The notes beneath the pieces are model-generated. The model was not told where the DNA came from and made no database searches. It saw nothing but the letters and a program-made list of their open reading frames with translations. DNA of 23,686 nucleotides from Xanthomonas translucens pv. translucens DSM 18974 (GTDB lineage Bacteria; Pseudomonadota; Gammaproteobacteria; Xanthomonadales; Xanthomonadaceae). Positions 8,060-17,365 of this stretch are shown here, piece after piece. The stretch lies in contig NZ_CAPJ01000104.1 in assembly GCF_000331775.1 (NCBI RefSeq), positions 1 to 23,686 on the forward strand, written 5' to 3'. Position 1 is the first letter of the stretch, and the number at the start of each line of letters is the position of its first letter. The translations under genes were made by a program, and so were the position numbers.

Positions 8060-9025
8060 TCACGGCCTCCGCGCCAACGCCTCCACATCCCTGGTCTTCG
8101 GCAGCAGGTCCTGCTTGGTCACCTGGAACGGGCCGATCGACAGCAGCGGCACCGCCACGATCACCGAGGACACCACCACGATGACCGCGCCGATCATGTG
8201 GGTCAGGGCCAGGCCTTCCATCGAGGTGCCGCCGTACAGGTACAGCGCCAGCGCCGACAGGAAGAACATCACCGCGGTGATCACGGTGCGCGACAGGGTC
8301 TGGTTGATCGAGCGGTTGAGCACTTCCACCGGTTCCACGCGCAGGCTGCGGAAGTTCTCGCGCACGCGGTCGAACACCACGATGATGTCGTTGATCGCAA
8401 AACCCATCACCGACAGCATGCCGGCCAGCACGGTCAGGTCGAATTCGCGGCCGGTGAGCGAAATGTAGGCCACCGTCACCAGCAGGTCGAACAGCGCAGT
8501 CAGGCTGGCCACCACCGCGAACTTCCACTCGAAGCGAAACGCGATGTAGATCAGGAAGCCGACCAGCATGAACAGCGTCGCGTACACGCCGTTCAGCGCC
8601 AGGTCCTTGCCGACCTGCGGGCCGACGAATTCGCCCGGCTTCACCGTCGCCGGATTTTCCGCCGTGGTCACCGCCTTGCGCACCTGCTCGGCGAGGTTCT
8701 TGGTCAGGTCTTCGTTGTTGTGCTCGCCCTGCGGCTGCAGGCGGATCACGATCGCGTTGCCGCTGCCGACGTTCTGCACCTGCGCGTTCTCGAAACCGGC
8801 CGTGGCCAGCTGCTCGCGCACGTGGTCGATGTCCACCGGCTTCTGGAAGCTGGTCTGCACCAGCGCACCGCCAGTGAACTCCAGCGCGTAGTTGAAGCCC
8901 TTGCCGAAGATCACCCCGAGCGAGGCCACCGCCAGCACCAGCATCAGCACCAGGGTCGGACGCCGCCAACGCATGAAGTCGATCTTGGTGTCGTTCGGGA
9001 TCAGATGGAGCGGGAAAATTTTCAT
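8060..9025 (-). CDS. secF: Protein translocase subunit SecF
   Basis: 321 aa, the usual size. It has TM1 at about 23-40 followed by FNYALEFTGGALVQ (44-57), the RND-type periplasmic P1 region, then five membrane segments in the C-terminal half. The SecF signature INDIIVVFDRVREN (211-224) includes D213, which with the SecD TM4 aspartate is implicated in proton-driven assistance of Sec export. With SecD and YajC it forms the auxiliary SecDF-YajC complex of the inner membrane. It is last in the queA-tgt-yajC-secD-secF cluster, 95 bp after secD. The ATG at 9025 begins MKIFPLHLIPNDTKIDF, a normal SecF N-terminus. Its stop lies 5 bp from the right arm of repeat copy C. Confidence 0.97.
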   Translation of the reverse strand: MKIFPLHLIPNDTKIDFMRWRRPTLVLMLVLAVASLGVIFGKGFNYALEFTGGALVQTSFQKPVDIDHVREQLATAGFENAQVQNVGSGNAIVIRLQPQGEHNNEDLTKNLAEQVRKAVTTAENPATVKPGEFVGPQVGKDLALNGVYATLFMLVGFLIYIAFRFEWKFAVVASLTALFDLLVTVAYISLTGREFDLTVLAGMLSVMGFAINDIIVVFDRVRENFRSLRVEPVEVLNRSINQTLSRTVITAVMFFLSALALYLYGGTSMEGLALTHMIGAVIVVVSSVIVAVPLLSIGPFQVTKQDLLPKTRDVEALARRP

Positions 9026-9077
9026 GGAGACGTGCTCTTCAATTTTTCAAACCCCGCACAGGGATGTGCAGGCTTTG

Positions 9078-9121
9078 GCGAGGGACTCGCATTTGTACGG
9101 GATATTGCGAAGGACTCGCAT
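9078..9121. repeat. Short direct repeat in the secD-secF spacer
   Basis: GCGAGGGACTCGCAT (9078-9092) recurs as GCGAAGGACTCGCAT (9107-9121), 14 of 15 bases identical and 29 bp apart. Each copy can form a small GCGA/TCGC hairpin, and the first contains the heptamer GGGACTC. The second copy reaches the first base of the secD stop triplet. Another small hairpin (GCACA/TGTGC) is at 9056-9069. Confidence 0.6.
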
Positions 9122-10965
9122 CAGATAGCGACAGACTTGAGCTTCTTGCGGCGGCTGTAGATCAGCGTCGCCAGCGCGCGCGACACGGTGATCGCGGTGA
9201 ACATCGAGGCGAAGATGCCGATGATCATGGTCAGCGCGAAGCCCTTCAGCGGCCCGGTCCCGAACGCGTACAGGGCCACGCCGACGATCAGGCCGGTGAG
9301 GTTGGCGTCGAGAATGGTACCGCCCGCCTTCTCGTAACCGGCGGCGATCGCCGATTTCGGCGGTACGCCCAGCCGCAGCTCCTCGCGGATACGCTCGTTG
9401 ATCAGCACGTTGGCGTCCACCGACAGGCCGACCGACAAGGCCAGGCCGGCGAAGCCGGGCAAGGTCATGGTGGCGCCGAACAGCGACATCACCGAGACCA
9501 CGATCAGCAGGTTCATCAGCAGCGCCACCGAGGTGATCGCGCCGAACATGCGGTAGTACACGCCGAAGAACACCAGGGTGAACAGGAACGCATAGACCAC
9601 CGCGGTGACGCCGCGCTCGACGTTCTCCGCGCCCAGGCTCGGGCCGATCACGTATTCCTCGACGAAATCCATCGGCGCGGCCAGCGAACCGGCGCGCAGC
9701 AGCTTGGCCAGGTTCTCGGCCTCGACCTTCTCCAGGCCGGTGGTCTGGAAGTTCTTGCCGAACACGCCGGCGATGCGGGTCGGCGCCAGCGCCTCTTCCT
9801 TGACCCGCACGCTGCGCACTTCCTCGCCGTCGACCATGCTCACGGTCGGGATGCGCTCGATGTAGACCACCGACATCAGCTTGCCGGTGTTGGCGCTGGT
9901 GTAGTCGAACATGCGCTGGCCGGCGACGTTGTTGAGGGTCACCGACACCGCCGGCAGCCCGTTCTGGTCGTTGCTGACCACCGCGCCGACCATCTGGTCG
10001 CCGGACACCAGCACGCGCTTGTTCAGCAGCACCGGGGCGCCGCTGTCGCGCAGGCGGAACACCTTGGCCTCCGGCGGGATGTTGCCGGTGCGCACCGCAT
10101 CCTCGGCATTGCCTTCGACCACGCCGCGGAACTCCAGCGTGGCGGTGGCGCCGATCATGCGCTTGGCCTCGGCAGTGTCCTGCACGCCGGGCAGTTCGAC
10201 CACGATGCGGTCCTCGCCCTGGCGCTGGATGATCGGCTCGGCCACGCCCAGCTGGTTGACGCGGTTGCGCAGCGTGGTCAGGTTCTGCTCGATCGCGCCG
10301 GCGGCGATCTGCTTGAGTTCGGCATCGGGCACGCTGACCGCGATGGTCTGCCCGGACACGGCATAGCTCAGCGTCGGCTGCGCCTTGGCAAGCGCGGCGC
10401 GCGCGGCGTCTGCATCGGCGCCCTCGCCCAGGCCGACCTGGATGCTGTTGTCGGCACGGCGCTCGACCGAACGGTAGGCGATGCGGTTGTCGCGCAGGGT
10501 GGTGCGGATGTCCTCGGCGAAGGCGTCCAGGCGCTTGTCCAGCGCCGCCTTCTGGTCCACCTGCAGCGCGAAGTGCACCCCGCCCACCAGGTCCAGGCCC
10601 AGCACCATCGGCTTTCCGCCGATCGCCGACAGCCACTGCGGCACGGTCGAGGCCAGGTTCAGCGCCACCGTGTAGTTCTCGCCCACCTGCTGGCGCAGGA
10701 TGTCGTTGGCACGGGTCTGCGCCTGCAGGTTCTGCAGGCGCACCATCAGGCTGTCGCCCTCCTTGGCCACCGACTTGGGGGTGATCCCGGCCGCCTTCAG
10801 GTCGGCGCTGACCCGATCGCGCAGGGCCTCGTCGAGCTGGCCGCCACGGCTGGCGGTGATCTGTACCGAAGGGTCCTTCTGGTAGACATTGGGCAGCGCG
10901 TACAACGCACTGAACGCCAGCACGATCAGGATGAGGAAATACTTCCAGCGCGGAAACTCGAGCAT
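9121..10965 (-). CDS. secD: Protein translocase subunit SecD
   Basis: 614 aa, full length. TM1 (about 8-28) is followed by the large periplasmic P1 domain, which ends in the conserved beta-strand regions VGGVHFALQVD and RVNQLGVAEPIIQRQGEDRIVVELPG. The C-terminal RND-type bundle of five membrane segments carries GLSVDANVLINERIREE, in which the aspartate (about residue 517) matches the proton-relay D519 of E. coli SecD. With SecF it uses the proton motive force to pull preproteins into the periplasm. The ATG at 10965 starts MLEFPRWKYFLILIVLAF, a normal N-terminus. yajC lies 56 bp upstream and secF 95 bp downstream on the same strand, the standard operon order. Confidence 0.98.
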   Translation of the reverse strand: MLEFPRWKYFLILIVLAFSALYALPNVYQKDPSVQITASRGGQLDEALRDRVSADLKAAGITPKSVAKEGDSLMVRLQNLQAQTRANDILRQQVGENYTVALNLASTVPQWLSAIGGKPMVLGLDLVGGVHFALQVDQKAALDKRLDAFAEDIRTTLRDNRIAYRSVERRADNSIQVGLGEGADADAARAALAKAQPTLSYAVSGQTIAVSVPDAELKQIAAGAIEQNLTTLRNRVNQLGVAEPIIQRQGEDRIVVELPGVQDTAEAKRMIGATATLEFRGVVEGNAEDAVRTGNIPPEAKVFRLRDSGAPVLLNKRVLVSGDQMVGAVVSNDQNGLPAVSVTLNNVAGQRMFDYTSANTGKLMSVVYIERIPTVSMVDGEEVRSVRVKEEALAPTRIAGVFGKNFQTTGLEKVEAENLAKLLRAGSLAAPMDFVEEYVIGPSLGAENVERGVTAVVYAFLFTLVFFGVYYRMFGAITSVALLMNLLIVVSVMSLFGATMTLPGFAGLALSVGLSVDANVLINERIREELRLGVPPKSAIAAGYEKAGGTILDANLTGLIVGVALYAFGTGPLKGFALTMIIGIFASMFTAITVSRALATLIYSRRKKLKSVAI

Positions 10966-11021
10966 TGCAGGACCCCGCGCGACGCCACGCCGGCGCCGCG
11001 CCTAGCAGTAAGAGAAATGGA

Positions 11022-11366
11022 TCAGGCGGACTTCAGCGTGCCCTTGGGCAGCACGTTGCCGATGGCTGCCTTCTGCACGCGGATGCGCACGTTGTCGGCG
11101 ATTTCCACGGTGATGAAGTTGTCGCCGATATCGGTGACCACGCCGGCCACGCCGCCGGAGGTGATGACCTCGTCGCCGCGGCCGAGCTTGTCCAGCATCG
11201 ACTTGTGCTCCTTCTGCCGCTTCATCTGCGGGCGGATCATCACGAAGTACATCACCGCGATCAGGATGATCGGCAGCAGGAACATCTGCATGCCGCCACC
11301 GGCAGCGGGAGCGGCGCCGGCGGTCTGCGCCTGGGCCACGGGAATCAGGAAATCGAGCGGGTTCAT
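11022..11366 (-). CDS. yajC: Preprotein translocase accessory subunit YajC
   Basis: 114 aa, the typical size. There is a short Ala/Gly-rich N-terminal tail, a single membrane segment (about 27-44, MQMFLLPIILIAVMYFVM), then the family signature IRPQMKRQKEHKSMLDKLGRGDEVITSGG (44-72) on the cytoplasmic side and a small beta domain ending at LPKGTLKSA. YajC associates with SecD and SecF and with the SecYEG holo-translocon. The start at 11366 has AGGA about 8 bases upstream. The gene is separated from tgt by a 286-bp gap that carries an inverted-repeat element, unlike the short tgt-yajC spacer of E. coli, so yajC-secDF may have its own promoter. Confidence 0.95.
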   Translation of the reverse strand: MNPLDFLIPVAQAQTAGAAPAAGGGMQMFLLPIILIAVMYFVMIRPQMKRQKEHKSMLDKLGRGDEVITSGGVAGVVTDIGDNFITVEIADNVRIRVQKAAIGNVLPKGTLKSA

Positions 11367-11492
11367 CGGTGTGTCCTATGGTGTGGGCAGCCCGTCGCCG
11401 GGGAAGGCACGAACTGCTGATTTGTCGCCGGAGGCGGCAAGCAGCCGCCGATTATGCCACGATCTCCCCTTACCCCTGGAACGACCGTCGCG

Positions 11493-11647
11493 CCCTTCCC
11501 TTCTCCCTCCGGGACCATGGCCCCCTTCTCGGGGGAAGGTGCCGCGCAGCGGCGGATGAGGGTACGGGCGCAGCCTCGTCCACCCAAACTCCGCGAGACG
11601 CTGCGCGCCGGACCCTCACCCCAACCCTTCTCCCGATGGGAGAGGGG
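11493..11647. repeat. Large inverted-repeat intergenic element in the tgt-yajC gap
   Basis: The 286-bp gap (11367-11652) is mostly filled by a structured element. Inner arms TGAGGGTACGGGCGCAGC (11557-11574) and GCTGCGCGCCGGACCCTCA (11600-11618) are inverted copies. The right end is a 10-bp hairpin CCCTTCTCCC/GGGAGAGGGG (11625-11634 with 11638-11647), and the left end has related CCCTTCTCCC and CTTCTCGGGGGAAG stretches, plus GCCGC/GCGGC at 11541-11552. The hairpin sits 5 bp from the tgt stop and lacks a U-tract. It differs from the heptamer elements. Sequences of this type (CCCTCACCCCAACCC.. next to ..GGGAGAGGGG) are, from memory, common between Xanthomonas genes. No gene is seen in the gap. 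Confidence 0.7.
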
Positions 11648-11652
11648 CTTTG

Positions 11653-12899
<1,247 letters not shown>

Positions 12900-13964
12900 C
12901 GCCCCACAACAACATCGCATCGCCGTAGCTGAAGAAGCGGTAGCGCTGTTCGATCGCATGCCGGTACGCGTCGAAGATGCGCTCGCGGCCGGCGAAGGCC
13001 GAGACCATCATCAGCAGCGTGCTCTCCGGCAGGTGGAAATTGGTGACCATCGCATCGACGCTGCGGATGCGGTAGCCGGGCAGGATGAAGATCTGCGTCT
13101 CGCCGGCGAACGGATGCAGTTCGCCGTCCGTGGAGGCGCTTTCCAGCGCGCGCACCACCGTGGTCCCGACCGCGATCACGCGGCCGCCGGCGGCGCGCGT
13201 GCGCCGCACCTGCTCGACCAGGCTGGCGCCGACGTTGAGCCATTCGCGGTGCATCACGTGCTGCGCGAGCGCCTCCACCCGCACCGGCTGGAAGGTGCCG
13301 GCGCCCACGTGCAGGGTGACGTGGCCGACGCCGACCCCGCGCGCCTGCAACGCCTCCAGCAACGGCGCATCGAAGTGCAGCCCGGCGGTCGGCGCCGCCA
13401 CCGCACCGGCCTGGCGCGCGAACACGGTCTGGTAGCGCTCGCGGTCGTCCAACCCGGGCTCGCGGCGGATGTACGGCGGCAACGGCAGGCGCCCGGCCTG
13501 CTGCAGCCACGCCTCCAGCGTGTCGGGCACGTGGAATTCCAGCACGTAGAACTCACCGTCGCGGTCCAGCACCTCGGCCTCGCCGCCGGCATCCAGGGCG
13601 ATGCGCGCGCCGGCCTTGGGCGACTTGCTCACGCCCAGCTGCGCGCGCGCGCGCTGGCCGCCGAGCAGGCGTTCGATCAGGACCTCGACGCGACCGCCAC
13701 TGCGCTTATGCCCGAACAGCCGCGCCGGGATCACCCGCGTGTCGTTGAACACCAGCAGATCGCCCGGCTGCAGCAGCTCGGGCAGATCGCGCACTTGGCG
13801 GTCGGCGAACGGCGCTGGCGCCGGCGGCACCAGCAGCAGGCGGCTGGCGGAACGTTCGGCAAGCGGCGCCTGCGCGATCAGTTCCTCGGGCAGCTCGTAG
13901 CGGAAATCGGACTTCTTCAAGGCCGGCGCATCACAGTACGGGTGGCCGGCCATTGTAGCCGGCC

Positions 13965-14050
13965 GGGAATGGGGAATCGGGAATCGCAAGAGCGGCATCC
14001 TGCGCTCCTGCAGCCGTCCGCTTTTGCGATTCCCCACTCCCCATTCCCGG
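13965..14050. repeat. Heptamer-bounded intergenic element, copy E (GGGAATC type), a long near-perfect hairpin
   Basis: Left arm GGGAATG (13965-13971), GGGAATC (13972-13978), GGGAATC (13979-13985). Right arm GATTCCC (14028-14034), CACTCCC (14035-14041), CATTCCC (14042-14048). The complementarity runs beyond the heptamers: 13963-13995 pairs with 14018-14050, 30 of 33 positions, around a 22-nt loop. It lies between lrp (stop at 14055, 4 bp from the right arm) and queA on the same strand. Confidence 0.9.
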
Positions 14051-14054
14051 CCCC

Positions 14055-14486
14055 TCACCGCTCGAACTTGGTCGAAAGAATGATCGACGACGTCGTCCGC
14101 TCCACCCCATCGACCGCGCCGATGCGGTCGGTCAGCACGTCCATGTCGTTGACGCCCGGCACCACGCCTAACGCGATCAGGTCGTAGGAGCCGCTGACCG
14201 AATGCAGTACGCGAACCTCGTCGATCTCGCGCAGCGCCTTGACCACCGAGGTCATCTTCTTCGGCAGCACGGTGATCAGGATGTGCGCGCGGAGGTGGCC
14301 TTGCTCGAAGTCGTCACGGGTGCGCACCGTATAGCCGCAGATCACGCCCTCGCGCTCCAGCCGCTCGATCCGGCTCTGCACGGTGGTGCGCGACAGGCCA
14401 AGCTTGCGCGCGATCTGCGCGGTGGAGGCGCGCGCGTCCTCGCGCAGCAGCGAGAGCAGGCGTTCGTCGGAGGCTGTGATCTTCAT
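14055..14486 (-). CDS. Lrp/AsnC family transcriptional regulator
   Basis: 143 aa. N-terminal winged helix-turn-helix (about 1-60), with [28 protein letters not shown] as helix-turn-helix plus wing. A C-terminal RAM/ligand-binding domain follows (about 65-140), with [24 protein letters not shown] and the effector-site-like [12 protein letters not shown]. Proteins of this family form dimers or octamers and respond to amino acids. The gene is divergent from a class III-fold aminotransferase gene, and a perfect palindrome lies 11-31 bp upstream of its start, so it probably autoregulates and controls that neighbour. The ATG at 14486 begins [17 protein letters not shown], the normal N-terminus. The effector amino acid cannot be deduced. 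Confidence 0.95.
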   Translation of the reverse strand: MKITASDERLLSLLREDARASTAQIARKLGLSRTTVQSRIERLEREGVICGYTVRTRDDFEQGHLRAHILITVLPKKMTSVVKALREIDEVRVLHSVSGSYDLIALGVVPGVNDMDVLTDRIGAVDGVERTTSSIILSTKFER

Positions 14487-14496
14487 GCGCGGCCGG

Positions 14497-14517
14497 ATTT
14501 CGTCGAATCGACGAAAT
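14497..14517. promoter_or_regulatory. Perfect palindrome, candidate Lrp/AsnC operator
   Basis: The arms ATTTCGTCGA (14497-14506) and TCGACGAAAT (14508-14517) are exact inverted copies around one central base. The site is 10 bp upstream of the lrp-type gene. It overlaps a possible minus-strand -10 (GATAAT, 14521-14516) and the transcription start expected from it, a position suited to autorepression. AT-rich ends and dyad symmetry fit Lrp-family sites. The function is inferred. Confidence 0.65.
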
Positions 14518-14543
14518 TATCCGATTTCCTGCACAAATCAACT

Positions 14544-14572
14544 CTGCCAACCGACGATCCGGTCCTGATAAT
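14544..14572 (+). promoter_or_regulatory. Candidate sigma-70 promoter of the aminotransferase gene
   Basis: CTGCCA (14544-14549) and GATAAT (14567-14572) are separated by exactly 17 bp and point towards the aminotransferase gene, leaving a leader of about 35 nt with CAGGAG before the ATG at 14615. The -35 box is a weak match and the -10 is good. The candidate operator lies 26 bp upstream of the -35. Confidence 0.5.
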
Positions 14573-14614
14573 AGAAAGCCTATCGCTAAACGCCCCGCCT
14601 CCAGGAGATCCCGC

Positions 14615-16111
14615 ATGTCCGTACTCGGCCCCCTCGCCCCGCTGCGCGCCCATGCCGGCGAACGCCTGACCGCCGGCCTGGACGATGCCAGCATCGACCG
14701 TCTGGCCGCCTCGCACCCGCAGCTGGGCGCTGCGATCGACGCCGCCGCCGCGGACCATGCGCACCTGGCCACGGAGTTCGCCGAGCTGCTCGAACTGGAC
14801 GAGATCGAGCAGATCCGCACCCTGCAGGCCGGCTTCGTCAACTTCTACGCCGACGACGCGGTGACCCCATACGTGGCGCTGGCCGCACGCGGGCCATGGG
14901 TGGTCACGCTGAAGGGCGCGGTGCTGTACGACGCCGGCGGCTACGGCATGCTCGGCTTCGGCCACACCCCGGACGCGGTGCTGGAGGCGATGGCGCGGCC
15001 GCAGGCGATGGCCAACGTGATGACCCCGAGCCTGGCGCAGCTGCGCTTCGAGCGCGCGCTGCGCGCCGAGATCGGCCAAAGCCGCGGCGGCTGTCCGTAC
15101 AGCAAGTTCATGTGCCTCAACTCCGGCTCCGAAGCGGTCGGCCTGGCCGCGCGCATCGCCGACATCAACGCCAAGCTGCAGACCGACCCCGGCGCGCGCC
15201 ATGCCGGCGCCCGGATCAAGCGCATCGTGGTCAAGGGCAGTTTCCACGGCCGCACCGACCGGCCGGGGCTGTATTCCGATTCCAGCCGCAAGGCCTACGT
15301 GCAGCACCTGGCCAGCTATCGCGGCGAGGATTCGGTGATCGCGATCGCGCCCTACGACGTGGAGGCCTTGCGCCGCGCGTTCGCCGACGCCGAGCGGCAC
15401 GGCTGCTTCGTCGAGGCGGTGTTCCTGGAGCCGGTGATGGGCGAAGGCGACCCGGGCCGCGCGCTGCCGCCGGCGTTCTATGCCGCCGCGCGCGAGTTGA
15501 CCCGCGCCCACGGCAGCCTGCTGCTGGTCGATTCGATCCAGGCCGGGCTGCGCGCCCACGGCGTGCTGTCGGTGGTGGACTACCCCGGCTTCGAGCAGCT
15601 TGAGGCGCCGGACATGGAAACCTATTCCAAGGCGCTCAACGCCGCGCAGTATCCGCTGTCGGTGCTGGCGGTGACCGAGCATGCCGCGCAGCTGTACCGC
15701 AAGGGCACCTACGGCAACACCATGACCAGCAACCCGCGCGCACTGGACGTGGCCAGCGCCACGCTGGCGCAGCTGACCCCGCAGGTGCGCGCCAACATCC
15801 GCGCGCGCGGCGCCGAGGCGGTGCAGAAGCTGGAGAAGCTCAAGAGCGAGCTCGGCGGGCTGATCACCCAGGTGCAGGGCACCGGCCTGCTGTTCTCCTG
15901 CGCGCTGGCCCCGCAGTTCAAATGCTACGGCGCCGGCTCCACCGAGGAATGGCTGCGCCAGCACGGGGTCAACGTGATCCACGGCGGCGAGAACTCGCTG
16001 CGCTTCACCCCGCATTTCGCGATGGACAGCGACGAGCTGGATCTGTTGGTTGGCTTGATCGGCCGCGCGCTGCGCGAGGGTCCGCGCCTGGCGCAGGCCG
16101 CAGCTGCCTGA
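14615..16111 (+). CDS. Class III-fold PLP-dependent aminotransferase
   Basis: 498 aa. An N-terminal extension of about 75 residues precedes the aminotransferase fold. PLP-site motifs: NSGSEA (169-174), KGSFHGRT (207-214), D306 in LLLVDSIQAGLRAHG (303-315) and the probable Schiff-base lysine K339 in METYSKALNAAQYP (334-347). A conserved threonine-containing GNTMTSNP (367-374) follows. The C-terminal domain ends with NVIHGGENSLRFTPHF, the substrate-carboxylate arginine region. The usual DEVQ(S/T)G of class III enzymes is DSIQAG here, so this is a divergent subgroup; donor and acceptor cannot be named. The start has CAGGAG 8 bases upstream. The divergent Lrp-type regulator suggests an amino-acid-responsive catabolic or biosynthetic step. 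A small membrane-protein gene follows after 13 bp. Confidence 0.9.
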   Translation: MSVLGPLAPLRAHAGERLTAGLDDASIDRLAASHPQLGAAIDAAAADHAHLATEFAELLELDEIEQIRTLQAGFVNFYADDAVTPYVALAARGPWVVTLKGAVLYDAGGYGMLGFGHTPDAVLEAMARPQAMANVMTPSLAQLRFERALRAEIGQSRGGCPYSKFMCLNSGSEAVGLAARIADINAKLQTDPGARHAGARIKRIVVKGSFHGRTDRPGLYSDSSRKAYVQHLASYRGEDSVIAIAPYDVEALRRAFADAERHGCFVEAVFLEPVMGEGDPGRALPPAFYAAARELTRAHGSLLLVDSIQAGLRAHGVLSVVDYPGFEQLEAPDMETYSKALNAAQYPLSVLAVTEHAAQLYRKGTYGNTMTSNPRALDVASATLAQLTPQVRANIRARGAEAVQKLEKLKSELGGLITQVQGTGLLFSCALAPQFKCYGAGSTEEWLRQHGVNVIHGGENSLRFTPHFAMDSDELDLLVGLIGRALREGPRLAQAAAA

Positions 16112-16124
16112 GGCCGGCAGGCGC

Positions 16125-16415
16125 ATGCTGCAGGACCTGGCCGAGGCGATCGCCCGGCCGCTGTTCGAACGCGTCCTGCAGTTGTTCGGCTACGGGAGTG
16201 GCCGCCTGGCATGGCCGGTGCTGTCGCTCCACGCCAAGGCCCGCCGCGACCGGCCACCGCGCCGGCCCGGGCAGCGCCGCCACGGCCGACCGCTGTTCTA
16301 CCGCACTGCCAGCGGCAGCCTGGTCGCCAGCGACGATGCGGTGAGGGTCCTGGGCCTGGCGTGCTGGGCGCTGCTGGCGCTGGCAGGGTTCCTGCTCTAC
16401 CGCCTGGCGCGGTGA
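16125..16415 (+). CDS. Small hypothetical protein with one C-terminal membrane segment
   Basis: 96 aa, not recognised. The N-terminal part (1-36) looks amphipathic ([24 protein letters not shown]), the middle (37-60) is strongly basic ([19 protein letters not shown]), and residues 74-93 form one membrane helix ([20 protein letters not shown]). It starts 13 bp after the aminotransferase stop, with a GGCAGG stretch upstream of the ATG, so it is probably in the same transcript. The protein-like hydrophobic pattern and the position support a real gene. No function is proposed. Confidence 0.6.
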   Translation: MLQDLAEAIARPLFERVLQLFGYGSGRLAWPVLSLHAKARRDRPPRRPGQRRHGRPLFYRTASGSLVASDDAVRVLGLACWALLALAGFLLYRLAR

Positions 16416-16713
16416 GTCGCGCTGGCGCGGCTGCATCCGGTCGATTCGACCACCACCCTCGCTGGCAACCAGCCTTCCTTCTGGTCGGGATCGGCGTGCC
16501 GGGCTTCTCGGCGCGCGGGCACCTGGTGGCGGCGATCGGCACGCGTTTCGAGTGCCGCCTCTACCCCGCCATCGACGCGGCGGACCGGCAGAGCTGCCGG
16601 CCGGATTTCGCGCCTCCGGCTGGCTCCGGTGGCCAGCACTCGTGGCTGCCCGCAACTGGCGGCGCTCGCGGCGGCTGCGGCACACTGTGCGCATCCCCCG
16701 TGCGAGTGCGCCC
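16416..16713. other. Gap between the small membrane protein gene and upp
   Basis: 298 bp with no recognised gene. On the plus strand a frame from GTG 16412 to TGA 16717 (101 codons) overlaps the preceding stop (GTGA) and the upp start (ATGA). Its middle third has G/C at almost every third position, but its ends look non-coding and it matches no family I know. GGCACACTGTGCGC just before upp may belong to the upp promoter. No terminator or repeat was seen. Confidence 0.4.
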
Positions 16714-17346
16714 ATGAAGATCGTCGAAGTCCGCCATCCGCTGGTGCAGCACAAGATCGGCCTGCTGCGCGATGCCGCGCTGAGCACCAAGGGCTTCCGC
16801 GAACTGGTCACCGAACTGGGCACCCTGCTCGGCTACGAGGCCACCGCCGACCTGGAGACGGAAACGCACACCATGGAGGGCTGGGCCGGCCCCACCCAGG
16901 TACAACGCATCGCCGGCGCCAAGATCACCCTGGTGCCGATCCTGCGCGCGGGGCTGGGCATGCTGCCCGGCGTGCTGGCGCTGATTCCGACGGCGCGGGT
17001 CAGCGTGGTCGGCCTGCAGCGCGACGAGGAGACCTTGCAGCCGGTGCCCTACTTCGAGCGCCTCACCGGCCGCCTGGAAGAACGCGACGCACTGATCCTG
17101 GACCCGATGCTGGCCACCGGCGGCACCCTGATCGCCACCGTGGACATGCTCAAGCGCGCCGGCGCGCGGCGGATCAAGGGCATCTTCCTGGTCGCCGCGC
17201 CGGAAGGACTGCAGGCGCTGCAAGCGGCGCATCCGGACGTGGATATCTACACCGCCGCGATCGACGACCACCTCAACGACAAGGGCTACATCCTGCCCGG
17301 CCTCGGCGACGCCGGCGACCGCATCTTCGGTACGCGGGTCGCCTGA
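16714..17346 (+). CDS. upp: Uracil phosphoribosyltransferase
   Basis: 210 aa, the normal size. It converts uracil and PRPP to UMP in pyrimidine salvage. Motifs: [11 protein letters not shown] (73-83), the PRPP-binding loop [12 protein letters not shown] (128-139) and the uracil-binding C-terminal [16 protein letters not shown] (192-207). The start at 16714 ([19 protein letters not shown]) is the classical N-terminus; the frame stays open upstream to 16552 without conservation. No Shine-Dalgarno is visible. The gene is convergent with the GH9 gene, with stops only 19 bp apart. Confidence 0.97.
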   Translation: MKIVEVRHPLVQHKIGLLRDAALSTKGFRELVTELGTLLGYEATADLETETHTMEGWAGPTQVQRIAGAKITLVPILRAGLGMLPGVLALIPTARVSVVGLQRDEETLQPVPYFERLTGRLEERDALILDPMLATGGTLIATVDMLKRAGARRIKGIFLVAAPEGLQALQAAHPDVDIYTAAIDDHLNDKGYILPGLGDAGDRIFGTRVA

Positions 17347-17365
17347 GCCGCAGCTCCGCGCGACC

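Noticed and set aside
9064..11559. A long open frame (about 830 codons) on the plus strand opposite secD and yajC
   Set aside because: The translation is a His/Gln/Arg/Asp-rich string without domains, as expected opposite GC-rich genes; secD and yajC explain the DNA.
13921..14058. Upstream extension of queA through repeat copy E
   Set aside because: The extension translates the repeat itself; the conserved QueA N-terminus begins at the TTG at 13920.
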